From Thauera aromatica K172 (GTDB taxonomy: Bacteria; Pseudomonadota; Gammaproteobacteria; Burkholderiales; Rhodocyclaceae): 64,000 nt of DNA. Shown one piece after another: positions 43,774 through 52,961 of the stretch. A model generated the notes under the pieces. That model had not been told where the DNA came from. It saw only the letters and a list, made by a program, of their open reading frames with translations, and searched no databases. Position 1 is the first letter of the stretch, and every line of letters starts with the position of its first letter. The stretch spans positions 186,001 through 250,000 of the forward strand of contig NZ_CP028339.1 of assembly GCF_003030465.1 (NCBI RefSeq). Reading direction: 5' to 3'. Position numbers and translations under genes: made by a program.

Positions 43774-44460
43774 GCCGCGGCAGCCCTGGGCCAGGTCTGG
43801 TGCTGGGACATGACCTACCTGCCCACGCAGGTGCAGGGGCGCTGGTATTACCTCTACCTGATCCAGGATCTGTACAGCCGCAAGATCGTCGGCTGGGAGA
43901 TCCACGAGGCCGATGATGCGGACCACGCGGTGAGCCTGCTCAAGCGCACCGCGCTTTCTGAAGGCATCCACGCGATGAGCGACAAGCCTGTGCTCCACGG
44001 CGACAACGGCAGCACGCTCAAGGCCACCACGGTGCTCGCGATGCTGCACTGGCTGGGGGTGAAACCGTCGTACTCGCGCCCGCGCGTCTCCGACGACAAT
44101 GCCTTCGTTGAATCGCTCTTCAAGACCGCCAAGTACCGCCCCGAATTCCCGGCACGCGGCTTCGCCACCCTTGAAGACGCCCGCCTCTGGGGGTGTGACT
44201 TCGTACACTGGTACAACTTCGAGCACCGCCACAGCGGCATCCGCTACGTCACGCCTGCGCAGCGACACGCGCTGGAGGATCGGGCGATCCTGGCGGCACG
44301 CCATCAGACGTATCTCCAGGCCCGCGAGCGCCATCCCGCCCGCTGGTCCCGTGGTACCCGTGACTGGACGCCGATCGGCGCAGTCACGCTCAATCCGGAG
44401 CGCGAGGCGGTCGTGCGCAACCACGTACATGCTGAAGACATAGGACCGTTGGCTGCATGA
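43774..44460 (+). pseudogene. IS3-type transposase OrfB, 5'-truncated
   Basis: The open frame begins without a usual start near 43774 and reads LGQVWCWDMTYLPTQVQGR, the first Asp of the DDE core. It is followed by VLHGDNGSTLK (second Asp) and SDDNAFVESLFKTAKYRPEF (Glu), ending at 44460. This is the C-terminal two thirds of an integrase-core OrfB. OrfA and the OrfB N-terminus are missing, probably removed when the ISAs1-type element or a later deletion cut the 5' side. It cannot be active. Confidence 0.82.
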
Positions 44461-44504
44461 ATCAGGCGACAACTATCTTGACTTGTTCCGCACCTGCGCT
44501 ACCG

Positions 44505-44610
44505 ACTGCAGTCTGGATCAACCCACCCGCACCGGAGAAAACCGGCGACCAAGCACCCTCCCTTCGACAGTAAATTCATGAAGCAGGGTGACGCAAAGTC
44601 ATTGACACGT
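44505..44610 (+). repeat. 3'-end remnant of the IS3-type element found complete at 50571-52215
   Basis: The stretch encodes AVWINPPAPEKTGDQAPSL followed by a stop, which aligns with the OrfB C-terminus of the complete copy (AVWINPPATETNDDPNTL). After it comes TAAATTCATGAAGCA and GTGACGCAAAGTCATTGACACG, the same outer end as in the complete copy, in inverse orientation. Over 44 bases around the stop the two copies differ at one position. The rest of this copy is missing. Confidence 0.85.
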
Positions 44611-44798
44611 TCCGGTGCGTGGATTGCCGCTGGAGTACCCGTGGTACAGGTATCCAAGTCCGTACAGGAAAGACCAGAAGATCGAATGGTTGAGGAGTGC
44701 GCTTGAAGAACTTGAAACATAACAACAGCTCTGTTTTTCGCATCCAACGGCTGAAGTGGCGGGTTTTAAAGACGCGATTCATTATGAATCCATAACAC

Positions 44799-47700
44799 TT
44801 AGTAATGGGAATCAAAAGGCTCTCTGAGCGTCGCCTCAAGCGCGAGCGTGCCCAGCATGCAGGCTATCCCCGCCAGGTGACCGAGCCCGTTGCCATTGGG
44901 CTCGGTGAGTTGGATGCCCAGCCACTTGGCGTAGGTCGACGCCTTGGCGAGTGAGGGTGGGCCGATGCGGCGAATGCGTACCGGAAGCTGGGCCTTGAGC
45001 GTGGAGGGAACCCAGGCCGGTGGACGGGCATGGCCGTCTTGGGTACGCAGCACGCACTGAAACTCCGACTCCTTGATGCCGAGTTCGCCCAGGAACTGGA
45101 TATAGCTTGCGAGCGCACCGCCATACTGGGGCCCGGTGAACACGACATCATGCTTCTGGCGGTTGAAGTGCTTCAGGTGAAGTTGCAGGCCAGCACGGCA
45201 CAACGCCGGCGCCTTGCGTGCGAGCGTGGCCAGGCGGGCTTCGAAGTTGGATAGAAACGCGAGCTCGGCCGGCAAGCGTGGCCGGGGCAGTTTGGGCACG
45301 TTTGCCTCCGTGAGCGCGAGTCCAAGCAAGGGGGCGTAGGCCGGCGCCTGTGCCAGGATCGAGGCAACAACGCCCGGCGCCATCTGCAACTGCTCGGCAA
45401 TCTGCGCCTGCGAGAGGTCGGGCAGGGCGGCCAGATGCAGCACGGCCCGGACCTTGTCGAGCGCGAGCCAGTCCGGGGCCAGGTGGGGTGGCGACGCCTT
45501 GGGACGCCCACGCGGACGCTGGATGGAGGCAGGCGCGATGGACTCAACGGGCTCGACGGCCTCAACGATTGGCGGCGCGAGCAACCGCGCCAACGTGCGC
45601 GCGACCAGTTCTTGTGGAGACGATTCAAGATGCCGCGTCGCCGTGCTCGCCGGTAAACCGGATGCAGCAATGAGCACGGTGTTGGGCAATCCGCGCAGTT
45701 CGCGATCGGCGACGGCGGTCATCACGATTTCGGTCCCGTGGATGTAGTGCCCCATCGACACGGTCGGGCTCGAATGCCCGAGTAGCCGTGCAACAGCAAA
45801 CGCATAGACCCGGCTTGGTGCGCTGACATGACCGAGCAACAGCAGGCGTGCTCGGCGCCCGTTCGCAAGCCAACGCGCGGTGGCGGGGTGTGCTGCGAAG
45901 AATTCCGGGATCTCGGGGGCGTCGGGCCCGCGAAGACGCAGCATCGTCCACGTCGCAAACGCGTGCCGCAAGTGGTGAATGAACAGCAGCCGGTCACCGG
46001 TGGCACGACGCAGAGCCGCATAGATGCGGTCCGAGATGCCCTCGTAGGACACACTGGCGCGGCCCGTCTTGACGCTCGCCAGTAGCAACGCGGAGCGCGT
46101 CACCCCCGGTTCGGCCACGGCCGCTTCTTCCGCTTGTCGCCTGCGCACCCAGGCCCTTAGCATCGTGCGCTCGCCCGGTGCAAGCAAGGCGTGGGCGGGG
46201 AGGATCCGTTTCGAGTTCTCGGTTTTGAGGCGATGGCCGGGATAGTCGCGGACCAGCACCGTGAGGCCCCGGCCGTGCAGGTGGACGTCCTCAACGCGCA
46301 GCCCGAAGATCTCCATCGCACGCAGGCCCAGCCGAAAAGCCATCATCAGGACGAGCTTGGCGATGCGCACGAGGTCGGGGGCAACCCCGCGGGCGAGCTC
46401 CTGATCCAGGCACGATTGCGCTGCCCAGTACTCGTCGATGGTGACCAGGTTGGCGTCGACCGGCATCAGATGGGCATCATCACCGAGCACGAGGTCCAAG
46501 CGCTGGATGTAGGGCAGATCATGTCTGCGCACAAGGTAAGCGTGAAACTCGCGCAGGCCCGTCTTGAGTGCGAGCTGGGCCGACTCGATGTCGCACTCGT
46601 TGCTGATCTCCGCGTAGAGCGCCTGCAGATCCTCAAGCGGCATCTGTGTTGGATCGGCCTGCCCGAGGTGAAACAACAAGCGGCGAAGAGACTCGGTCAC
46701 CCGGTGACGAATCGTTGATAGGGCCAGCGGCTTACCGGCCGCGCTGTTGCCTTCGACGAGGAACTGGATGAAACCGAGATAGCAACTGGCGAGCGGGTCG
46801 TTCGGGTCACGCGCCATCAACGCAGCGATGGCCTCAAGGGCGATCGGGCGCTGATCGGTTGCCAGCGCGGCCAGCGCAGGCTCGAGCCACGCATGCATGA
46901 TCGGCAGATTCTCGAGCAGGTCCGCATCGTCGGCGTTACCGTATTCGGGTGAGGCGTGCGCGCTGGATCGGAGCCGCGCCGCGACTGAGGATTGTGAAGT
47001 GCCAAAAATCCGCTGCCAGCTTCGGCGGTGAATCGCATGCGCGGGGAGCGCGCGTGTCATCACGCCGACGTCGAGCGAAGGCGCATGGGCCCGCCACCAG
47101 GTGCTGGCCGATTCGATCAGGTCCTTGATCCCGGTCGGCTGTAGTTCGCGTGAGAGGCCTTGCGCGGTAAGGAAGCGCCGGATAGCGACCTGGGGCTTCG
47201 GAGCAAGCGGTGGCGCTGAAGCCGGCATGCCGCCCTGATGCGGGATGAGCCGGATGAGCAGAAGTGCGGTAAGTGCGTCTGGAAACCAGCGCTGCAGATG
47301 CAGGTTCCCGAGTCCTTGGTGTGGGAGGTCGAACTCGAGGTAGCAGCGGGGTACTGTGCCGTGGAATCGGCCGCCTTGGCTGATGTGTTCGATCAGCCGG
47401 CTGAGCTTGACCGAATCGAGCAGCGCGCCGTGCAAGACCGCCGAGAGGATGGTTGCGCCCCAGAGCTGAAGTGGATCAACCGTACCGCTACGCACTGATT
47501 CGATCCCGCGATGAAGCGCCTCGCGCCATCCTGCAGTGCGCGCGGCGGCGGCTATACTCGGTTCAGAAAACGGGCTTGGTGTGCTGGGCAGGGTCGCCGG
47601 CAGTCGTGTCTCGGCGACGCTCACCCCCTCGGCTTGAAGGTGCCGGATGACTAAATGAAGGATGCGAAGCCAGTCGGCCGCCTCAGCGCTTTGCAGGTCC

Positions 47701-47984
47701 TGCGAGCGGATGCGGCCGACAATGTGCGCCTCGAGCGTTCGCGCGCTTGCGAAGTCGGCCGCCCCAGTACCGTCCTGCAACTCGCGACCACTCAACAGGC
47801 TTGCGTGCGGATTCTCGAGCTGCGCGAGGAATCGCTTGAGTCCGGGCATCCGCTGGCGCGTGCGCGGTGACAGGCTCCGTTCCGTATCCGACCACGCCGT
47901 CTCTAGCGTTGCATCTCGGCTCAATCGACTAACCCCGCCGGTCCTGGTGGTGGAGGAGTCGGCTCTTGAGCGGGACGAGCTCAA
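44799..47984 (-). CDS. very large tyrosine recombinase (1061 residues)
   Basis: The catalytic domain lies in the middle: a first Arg in FRLGLRAMEIFGLR (about residue 551), His/Arg in IHHLRHAFATW (about 668), and His and Tyr in LLGHSSPTVSMGHYIHG (about 735-745). The N-terminal 500 residues are unlike ordinary phage integrases. The C-terminal 300 residues follow an AT-hook-like PRGRPKAS and include a short helix-turn-helix-like stretch (LSQAQIAEQLQMAPGVVAS). Ordinary integrases have 300-450 residues. It overlaps the second recombinase gene by 56 bases, so they are co-expressed and may act as a heteromeric recombinase. The function is inferred as DNA integration/excision of an element; the element's ends are not fixed. 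Confidence 0.78.
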   Translation of the reverse strand: MSSSRSRADSSTTRTGGVSRLSRDATLETAWSDTERSLSPRTRQRMPGLKRFLAQLENPHASLLSGRELQDGTGAADFASARTLEAHIVGRIRSQDLQSAEAADWLRILHLVIRHLQAEGVSVAETRLPATLPSTPSPFSEPSIAAAARTAGWREALHRGIESVRSGTVDPLQLWGATILSAVLHGALLDSVKLSRLIEHISQGGRFHGTVPRCYLEFDLPHQGLGNLHLQRWFPDALTALLLIRLIPHQGGMPASAPPLAPKPQVAIRRFLTAQGLSRELQPTGIKDLIESASTWWRAHAPSLDVGVMTRALPAHAIHRRSWQRIFGTSQSSVAARLRSSAHASPEYGNADDADLLENLPIMHAWLEPALAALATDQRPIALEAIAALMARDPNDPLASCYLGFIQFLVEGNSAAGKPLALSTIRHRVTESLRRLLFHLGQADPTQMPLEDLQALYAEISNECDIESAQLALKTGLREFHAYLVRRHDLPYIQRLDLVLGDDAHLMPVDANLVTIDEYWAAQSCLDQELARGVAPDLVRIAKLVLMMAFRLGLRAMEIFGLRVEDVHLHGRGLTVLVRDYPGHRLKTENSKRILPAHALLAPGERTMLRAWVRRRQAEEAAVAEPGVTRSALLLASVKTGRASVSYEGISDRIYAALRRATGDRLLFIHHLRHAFATWTMLRLRGPDAPEIPEFFAAHPATARWLANGRRARLLLLGHVSAPSRVYAFAVARLLGHSSPTVSMGHYIHGTEIVMTAVADRELRGLPNTVLIAASGLPASTATRHLESSPQELVARTLARLLAPPIVEAVEPVESIAPASIQRPRGRPKASPPHLAPDWLALDKVRAVLHLAALPDLSQAQIAEQLQMAPGVVASILAQAPAYAPLLGLALTEANVPKLPRPRLPAELAFLSNFEARLATLARKAPALCRAGLQLHLKHFNRQKHDVVFTGPQYGGALASYIQFLGELGIKESEFQCVLRTQDGHARPPAWVPSTLKAQLPVRIRRIGPPSLAKASTYAKWLGIQLTEPNGNGLGHLAGIACMLGTLALEATLREPFDSHY

Positions 47985-50568
47985 GCGCCTCGTGCAGGGA
48001 CTGCAACGCCGGAATCAGCTGGGTGCGATGCAAGCCGTAATCAAAACTTGAGAACCTCCCAAACGGGGACTCGCCTTCGTTGAAGTGTCCCAAGAACGAG
48101 TCGATCACCTCGCCGGTGACGCCCCGGGTGAGAAGCTGCGTACGCAAGAATGCGCGATGGAAGTTGGCCGGCAGCGGCGCGCCATGCGCGGCAAGCTGAT
48201 CTGCGACCCACGTGGGCGTCAGCGGCGCGAGCCGGCGGCGTTCATCGAGCACGACGAAGGGCTGCCAGTCAGTCGCCTGTTTGCGATCGATCTGCGGCTG
48301 CAGGCGTTGGAGCAGGTTATCGACATGGGCGCGGTAGTTCTGCAGTTGCAGGCACAGTGACTTATCAACGATTGCCAGCCGCGCGCGGCTGCTGCGTTCG
48401 TCATCCTTGTCTGACAGTGCCGCATCGAACGCACGCACTGCGTCATCTGGGCTGGTGAGAAAGAGCGTATTTGCGCGCGGGCTCGTCAGCGCGCGTATGC
48501 TGGTCGAAAGGGCCTGGAAGAGCCACGTGTAGAGGGTGTAACTCGCGTGATACGCGACGAGCAGTGCGCCAAACAGCGGCGTACGGCGGGAGGTGCGGAT
48601 CTCGGCGGTGAGGGTCCGGAGCAGGTCACGGACGACCCCGATCGGCGCGACGAACCGGGCGCCGACCATTATCGCCTCGTCGCTCGTGATCGGCTCGGCG
48701 GGCAGGCGTGGCAACGCGGTTGCGGGCGCAATGCCGAGCTGCCGTGCGAGCCGATGACTGGCGCGCCCATACAAGCGGATGAGCGCATCGACACGATGCT
48801 GGGTGTAGAACATGCGCGGCTCGTCGCCGCGGTCGGCCTCCGCACAGAGGAGCCACGTGGCGGTGGCATCGGCCCCGAGGCTGCGCAGAAGGGTTGGCAG
48901 GGCACGGGCGAGGCGCAAGGGGGTGAGTCGTTCGAGCCCAGGGGCGCCCAACAGCTGCGTTACCGCCTGCTTTGCAGTGCTCGGCTCGATACCGAAAACG
49001 CGTTTGTTCGTTCGATTCTCGGTGCCAAGAAAGTGCGTTAGAAGGACGCCGATACCCAGGGTGTCCGGTAGCAGAAAACCCGGTGCTAACGGTGGCCGCT
49101 GCATCTTGCTCAGCGCGTCGGGCAAATCGGTCTTGTAGCTTGGCCCGATTGCCGGAACCCAAAACCCTCGGGTGAGCGCTGCAGGTGCGCCCAGGGCGGC
49201 ACCGAGCCCTGCCCCTGCGTTGAGAATGAGCGTGGTGTGGTCAGTCCGCAGGGTCACCGGTTCAGATGGGTCGACCACAGTGAATCGCAACTCTCGGACG
49301 CGTTTGAGGGGCTGGCCCAGGGCCAGCATGGAGAGCAGGATCAGCGCGCCGATACATTCAAGCCGTGCCTGGGTCCGGTTTTTTGCGTCTCCGGCCAAGT
49401 GGCGCTCGACGCGCCGTAATAGAAACGCATGGAGCGTGCGCAGTTCGATCGGGGTCGGTGTCGCATAGATGAATGGCAGTGCCTGGGCGTGCATCTCGAT
49501 CGCGAGTTGCTGTCTGCGCAGCTGAGCGAGCTTGGTGCCGATTTCGGTGCTTGCGTAAAGTTGAAACGTCGGTTCAAGGGTTTCGGCGGGCGAAAGCCCG
49601 GCGGCCTCCAGCGTCCTCGTTTCTTCGTTTTCTTCAAGTCCGACGTCAATAAAAACCGTCGTTACCTCAAAACCGCCACAGTTGTCGATGTCTTCATCAA
49701 AGTCGGGGGCCGGCTGATCCTGCAGGAACACGCCCGCGACATCAGGCAGGTTCACATAGCCGGGCCGACGTTGGCGACCGCCAGTGTTGTAGCGTTCGGA
49801 ACGTGCGCGACGGTACAGTCGAAACACGACGCCTTGCGTCAACAAGTTGGCGTATCTTGCAAAGTACCGCTTGAGGGAACTGAGGTAGCGACCGATCCGG
49901 TCGGGTTTGCCGTCGACGCTCTCCCAGGATGAGAGGTCGATGGCAGCCATGGCCTGCGCATAATCCTGTGCCTTCTGTGTCTCCGGTAGAAGCGACACGA
50001 CTTGGTCATGCTCGGCCAAGCTCAGTTCGCGAATCGCGAGCCCGACATCAGAGGTTGGGGACGGTGCGATCGGCCACTCGCGCTGGCCGTCATAGTGTTC
50101 GTAGTGCTCGAGCCCGCTGTATCCAGCCCCTGCGCGGGTCTGGTCATAGGTAAAGCGAGCCTGCATGTAACTCGCCAGGGTTTGCACCTGAAGGTGAAAA
50201 TACCGGTGTGTGGCGACTTGGCTGCGCTCACCCGGAGGATAAATGAGCGCGCCATGATGGCAATTCCACAATGCAGCGACCACGCCGTGACGTGACACGC
50301 CGTGGCGCAATAGCGGGTGGTCGTGCTCGTGCTGGGGTTTGCGGTCGAGGAGTGCCAGTGCGGGTGCTTGGGCGAGCGCGGAACGTCGCTCGCTGATCCA
50401 CTGGCACAACTCGATCCACTGAGGCAACTCGTCCAGAAGCGCTTGCTCCCGAAAAATGCCGGGCATCGATTGCGCCGATGCGAGCAACGCCCCCACATGC
50501 TCGAAAACTTGCGCGTGCGCGACCAGCTCAGGGTGGGCATTGACGAGCCAGAGCAGCCGACGCAGCGG
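47929..50568 (-). CDS. second large tyrosine recombinase-like protein, 5' end cut by an IS3-type insertion
   Basis: At least 879 residues. A GTG at 50496 is possible, but the frame stays open and coding-like upstream (PLRRLLWLVNAHPELVAHAQ, then VFEHVGALL) up to the IS border at 50571, so the native start is probably lost. The C-terminus carries recombinase-like motifs: FHRAFLRTQLL (His and Arg), then FLGHFNEGESPFGRF and SFDYGLH (His and probable Tyr). The N-terminal 600 residues are not familiar. It overlaps the 1061-residue recombinase gene. Two giant recombinases in an overlapping pair recall multi-recombinase mobile modules, but the sizes differ from the three-gene RIT elements. Confidence 0.7.
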   Translation of the reverse strand, partial: PLRRLLWLVNAHPELVAHAQVFEHVGALLASAQSMPGIFREQALLDELPQWIELCQWISERRSALAQAPALALLDRKPQHEHDHPLLRHGVSRHGVVAALWNCHHGALIYPPGERSQVATHRYFHLQVQTLASYMQARFTYDQTRAGAGYSGLEHYEHYDGQREWPIAPSPTSDVGLAIRELSLAEHDQVVSLLPETQKAQDYAQAMAAIDLSSWESVDGKPDRIGRYLSSLKRYFARYANLLTQGVVFRLYRRARSERYNTGGRQRRPGYVNLPDVAGVFLQDQPAPDFDEDIDNCGGFEVTTVFIDVGLEENEETRTLEAAGLSPAETLEPTFQLYASTEIGTKLAQLRRQQLAIEMHAQALPFIYATPTPIELRTLHAFLLRRVERHLAGDAKNRTQARLECIGALILLSMLALGQPLKRVRELRFTVVDPSEPVTLRTDHTTLILNAGAGLGAALGAPAALTRGFWVPAIGPSYKTDLPDALSKMQRPPLAPGFLLPDTLGIGVLLTHFLGTENRTNKRVFGIEPSTAKQAVTQLLGAPGLERLTPLRLARALPTLLRSLGADATATWLLCAEADRGDEPRMFYTQHRVDALIRLYGRASHRLARQLGIAPATALPRLPAEPITSDEAIMVGARFVAPIGVVRDLLRTLTAEIRTSRRTPLFGALLVAYHASYTLYTWLFQALSTSIRALTSPRANTLFLTSPDDAVRAFDAALSDKDDERSSRARLAIVDKSLCLQLQNYRAHVDNLLQRLQPQIDRKQATDWQPFVVLDERRRLAPLTPTWVADQLAAHGAPLPANFHRAFLRTQLLTRGVTGEVIDSFLGHFNEGESPFGRFSSFDYGLHRTQLIPALQSLHEALELVPLKSRLLHHQDRRG

Positions 50569-50598
50569 AACGTGTCAATGACTTTGCGTCACCGTGCT

Positions 50599-51651
50599 TC
50601 ATGAATTTACTGGGGAAGCCAGGGTGTTCGGGTCGTCGTTTGTCTCCGTTGCGGGTGGGTTGATCCAGACGGCGCTGGGCAGCGCGGGGGGCTCAGGGCG
50701 GCGCCCCTTGAAACGTTTCGGGTTGGCGAGGAAGGCTGCATCGAGAGTGTCCTGACGGAGCAGATGCGCGGCATACGCCTGGCCGTAATGGACGCTGCTC
50801 GGCGTCATGTAGCCGATGCCCGAGTGCCGGTGCTCGGTGTTGTACCAGGTGAAGAAGGTCTGGCAGTGGGCACGGGCGTCGGCGAGGCTGCCGAAGCGTG
50901 CGGGGAAGTCTGGACGGTACTTCATCGTCTTGAATTGCGATTCCGAGTAGGGGTTGTCGTCCGAGACGTGCGGGCGGCTATGGCTCTTGGTGATATCCAG
51001 ATCGACCAGCAAGGCGGCCACGGGCTTGGAGCGCATGCTGGCCCCGCGATCGGCATGCAGCGTGAGGGTGCCGGGCGCGATGTCGTGGCGGGACACGGTC
51101 TCGGCGATCAACTGTTCGGCCAGCTCGCCACTTTCACGCTCGGCAATCAGCCAGCCCACGACGTGGCGGCTGAAGATATCGAGGATCACGTAAAGGTGGA
51201 AGCAGGTCCATTTGGCCGGCCCCTTGAGCTTGGTGATGTCCCAGGACCAGACCTGATTGGGCGCGGTGGCCAGCAATTCCGGCTTGGCATAGGCCGGATG
51301 GGTGAGCTGACGCCGGCGTTCGCGCGTGGCGCCGTTGGCGGCGAGCGCCCGGTACATGGTGCGCACCGAGCCCAGATAGCGCCCCTCGTCGAGCAGCGTG
51401 GCATGGATGGCCGCCGGCGCCATGTCGCAAAAGCGCTCGCTGTTGAGCACCTCGAGCAATTCCTTGCGCTCGAGGGGGGCGAGCGCCAGCGGCGGACGGG
51501 GCCGTGCCGTGCGGCGGGGGTGCGGTCCATGCAGGGCTTCGCGGTGGGCCCGTGCGCGCGCCCGGGCCGGCGCACCGCGCCAGAGGCCCACGGCCCGGCA
51601 GGCGGCGGCCATGCCAAGGGCCGGGGCAAGTTCTTCGGCGCCGCGCATCAT
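50599..51651 (-). CDS. IS3-type transposase OrfB (DDE integrase core)
   Basis: 350 residues if started at the ATG 51651 that overlaps the OrfA stop. It can also be made as an OrfAB fusion by a -1 shift at the run of eight A (51699-51706 on the other strand as T8), followed by G, the classic IS3 slippery site. The DDE residues are in WSWDITKLKG, LHADRGASM and SDDNPYSESQFKTMKYRPDF. The HTH_21-like part precedes them (LLDEGRYLGSVRTMYRAL). It looks intact and could be functional. Confidence 0.9.
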   Translation of the reverse strand: MMRGAEELAPALGMAAACRAVGLWRGAPARARARAHREALHGPHPRRTARPRPPLALAPLERKELLEVLNSERFCDMAPAAIHATLLDEGRYLGSVRTMYRALAANGATRERRRQLTHPAYAKPELLATAPNQVWSWDITKLKGPAKWTCFHLYVILDIFSRHVVGWLIAERESGELAEQLIAETVSRHDIAPGTLTLHADRGASMRSKPVAALLVDLDITKSHSRPHVSDDNPYSESQFKTMKYRPDFPARFGSLADARAHCQTFFTWYNTEHRHSGIGYMTPSSVHYGQAYAAHLLRQDTLDAAFLANPKRFKGRRPEPPALPSAVWINPPATETNDDPNTLASPVNS

Positions 51652-52157
51652 GACTTGTCGTGCGTGTCGTCGATCGGACTGCCCAGCAAGGCAGCAACTT
51701 TTTTTTGGACCTCGATGATCAGGTGCGCCTTGTCGAGCTGGCTCTTGAGGCGTTCGTTCTCGCGCATCAGCTGCGCGATCTGGCGCGCTTCGGCGGCGGC
51801 GGGATCCGGCTTGGGGCCCCGCTTTTGCGGTGCCAGTGCAGCCAGTTCGGCGGCCTCGCGCTGGCGCCGCCAAGTGCTCAGGCTCGATGAGTAGACGCCC
51901 TCGCGGCGCAACAGCGCGCCGATCTCGCCGGGCTGGGTGCAACGGTCAGCCGCGTCGAGGATCCGCCGCTTGTCGGCGTTGGAGAACTGCCGGCGTCGGG
52001 CGCGCGGCACGACCTCGGTGTTGGCACCGGGCTGCGCGGTCGGCGCCGCCGATCCGCTCGTCTCTTCAGTCGCCCTACGGGCGCCTTCCGAGACGAGCGG
52101 ATCGGCAGAGGTCTTCAGAATGTGCATCGATGCCGTGGGTTGAGTGGTGGTCGTCAT
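51648..52157 (-). CDS. IS3-type transposase OrfA
   Basis: 169 residues from the ATG at 52157, behind GAGG. It has a helix-turn-helix (RRQFSNADKRRILDAADRC) and a leucine-zipper-like end (IAQLMRENERLKSQLDKAHL) as in IS3 OrfA. The N-terminal 60 residues (SADPLVSEGARRATEETSGS) are an unusual extension. They are encoded by a segment with a perfect 16-base inverted repeat, CCGATCCGCTCGTCTC (52049-52064) and GAGACGAGCGGATCGG (52090-52105). Confidence 0.88.
   Translation of the reverse strand: MTTTTQPTASMHILKTSADPLVSEGARRATEETSGSAAPTAQPGANTEVVPRARRRQFSNADKRRILDAADRCTQPGEIGALLRREGVYSSSLSTWRRQREAAELAALAPQKRGPKPDPAAAEARQIAQLMRENERLKSQLDKAHLIIEVQKKVAALLGSPIDDTHDKS
52049..52105. repeat. 16-base perfect inverted repeat inside OrfA
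   Basis: Arms at 52049-52064 and 52090-52105 with 25 bases between them, located 50-110 bases inside the orfA message. It could form a strong stem in the mRNA near the start and limit transposase translation, or be a small inserted palindromic unit. The shortened relative at 55030-55091 keeps only one arm. Confidence 0.7.
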
Positions 52158-52303
52158 GCCTACCTCGTTGCTCACTAAATGGTCAGGGGTAGGTGACGCA
52201 GGTCATATTGGCACAGGGGGCAGCGCCATCGGATCGAACCCAGCATCGGCACAGGCCGAGATCAGACTCTGGTGCGCCGGGGCTTGAGCAGGGGCTTTAA
52301 ACC

Positions 52304-52900
52304 TCACAGATCGGGCTCGCCGTCAGGGTCACCGAACCCCTGTCGCTTGTGTCGTGGCAAGACCGCATCCAGGCTGTAGCCCGTGGCGACGGCAAAGCGC
52401 TTAGCGCTGGCCGGGCCGCAAGTCTTCGTCTTGGGATCGGTTTCAGCTATCGCAATGAAGCCTGCCTCGGCGATTGCCTGATGCAGGCAATAAAGTTGGT
52501 GTGCGAGATGCGGGCGCGTGCGGGCCAGCGCATGATGGATGATCAGGTCAGCCGCCAGGATCTGAAGCTTCTGCTCCTTTCGCAGACGCCCACTTTTGAT
52601 GCGGAGCACCACGACGGAATCTTCCGGTCCGTACAGCTGCTGTGCGAGCCAGTATGCGCGACCCACGCCTAACACGTCATAGCCGTCCTTGCGCCGGATC
52701 ACCATCATGGGGCTCATCGCATACGCGAAGTTCAGCATTGTTTGATCGTGATGGCGAACCGCAAAACCGTAGTCCGGCACCGCCCAGTGCTGCGCCATGA
52801 ACGCCGCAAGATCCGCGTCCAGCCCGAGCACCTCGGCGAAGGGGATGGTGATGTGCTCCATCTTTGGCAGTGCAGGGGAGGTCGTGCCTGCGCGGGTCAT
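52304..52900 (-). CDS. uncharacterised protein, third gene of the DUF4160/DUF2442 group
   Basis: 198 residues if started at the ATG at 52900; ATG 52861 (MEHITIPFAEVLGLDADLAA) is an alternative. No ribosome site is convincing at either. It has no domain I recognise, but it is compact and reads like a real protein: RRKDGYDVLGVGRAYWLAQQ, RIKSGRLRKEQKLQILAADL, and a charged C-terminus rich in Lys/Arg and Asp. It lies downstream of the DUF2442 gene on the same strand, separated by about 60 bases from its stop, so it may belong to the same transcript. It ends about 90 bases from the IS3-type element. Confidence 0.55.
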   Translation of the reverse strand: MTRAGTTSPALPKMEHITIPFAEVLGLDADLAAFMAQHWAVPDYGFAVRHHDQTMLNFAYAMSPMMVIRRKDGYDVLGVGRAYWLAQQLYGPEDSVVVLRIKSGRLRKEQKLQILAADLIIHHALARTRPHLAHQLYCLHQAIAEAGFIAIAETDPKTKTCGPASAKRFAVATGYSLDAVLPRHKRQGFGDPDGEPDL

Positions 52901-52961
52901 TTTTAGCGGGCGCAGAGTTGGGCCATGGAGGATGCACTGTCGGGGTACATGCGCTTGGTTG

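Larger units (their letters stand above)
50571..52215 (-). mobile_element. complete IS3-type insertion sequence
   Basis: About 1645 bp. The ends read inward as CGTGTCAATGACTTTGCGTCAC (50571 side) and TGTGCCAATATGACCTGCGTCA (52215 side), imperfect inverted repeats. It carries orfA and orfB with an A8-G slippery run between them. No target duplication is seen (GCGGAA against GGGGGC), which suggests a rearrangement after insertion. The other copy's remnant is at 44505-44610 in inverse orientation. Confidence 0.82.
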
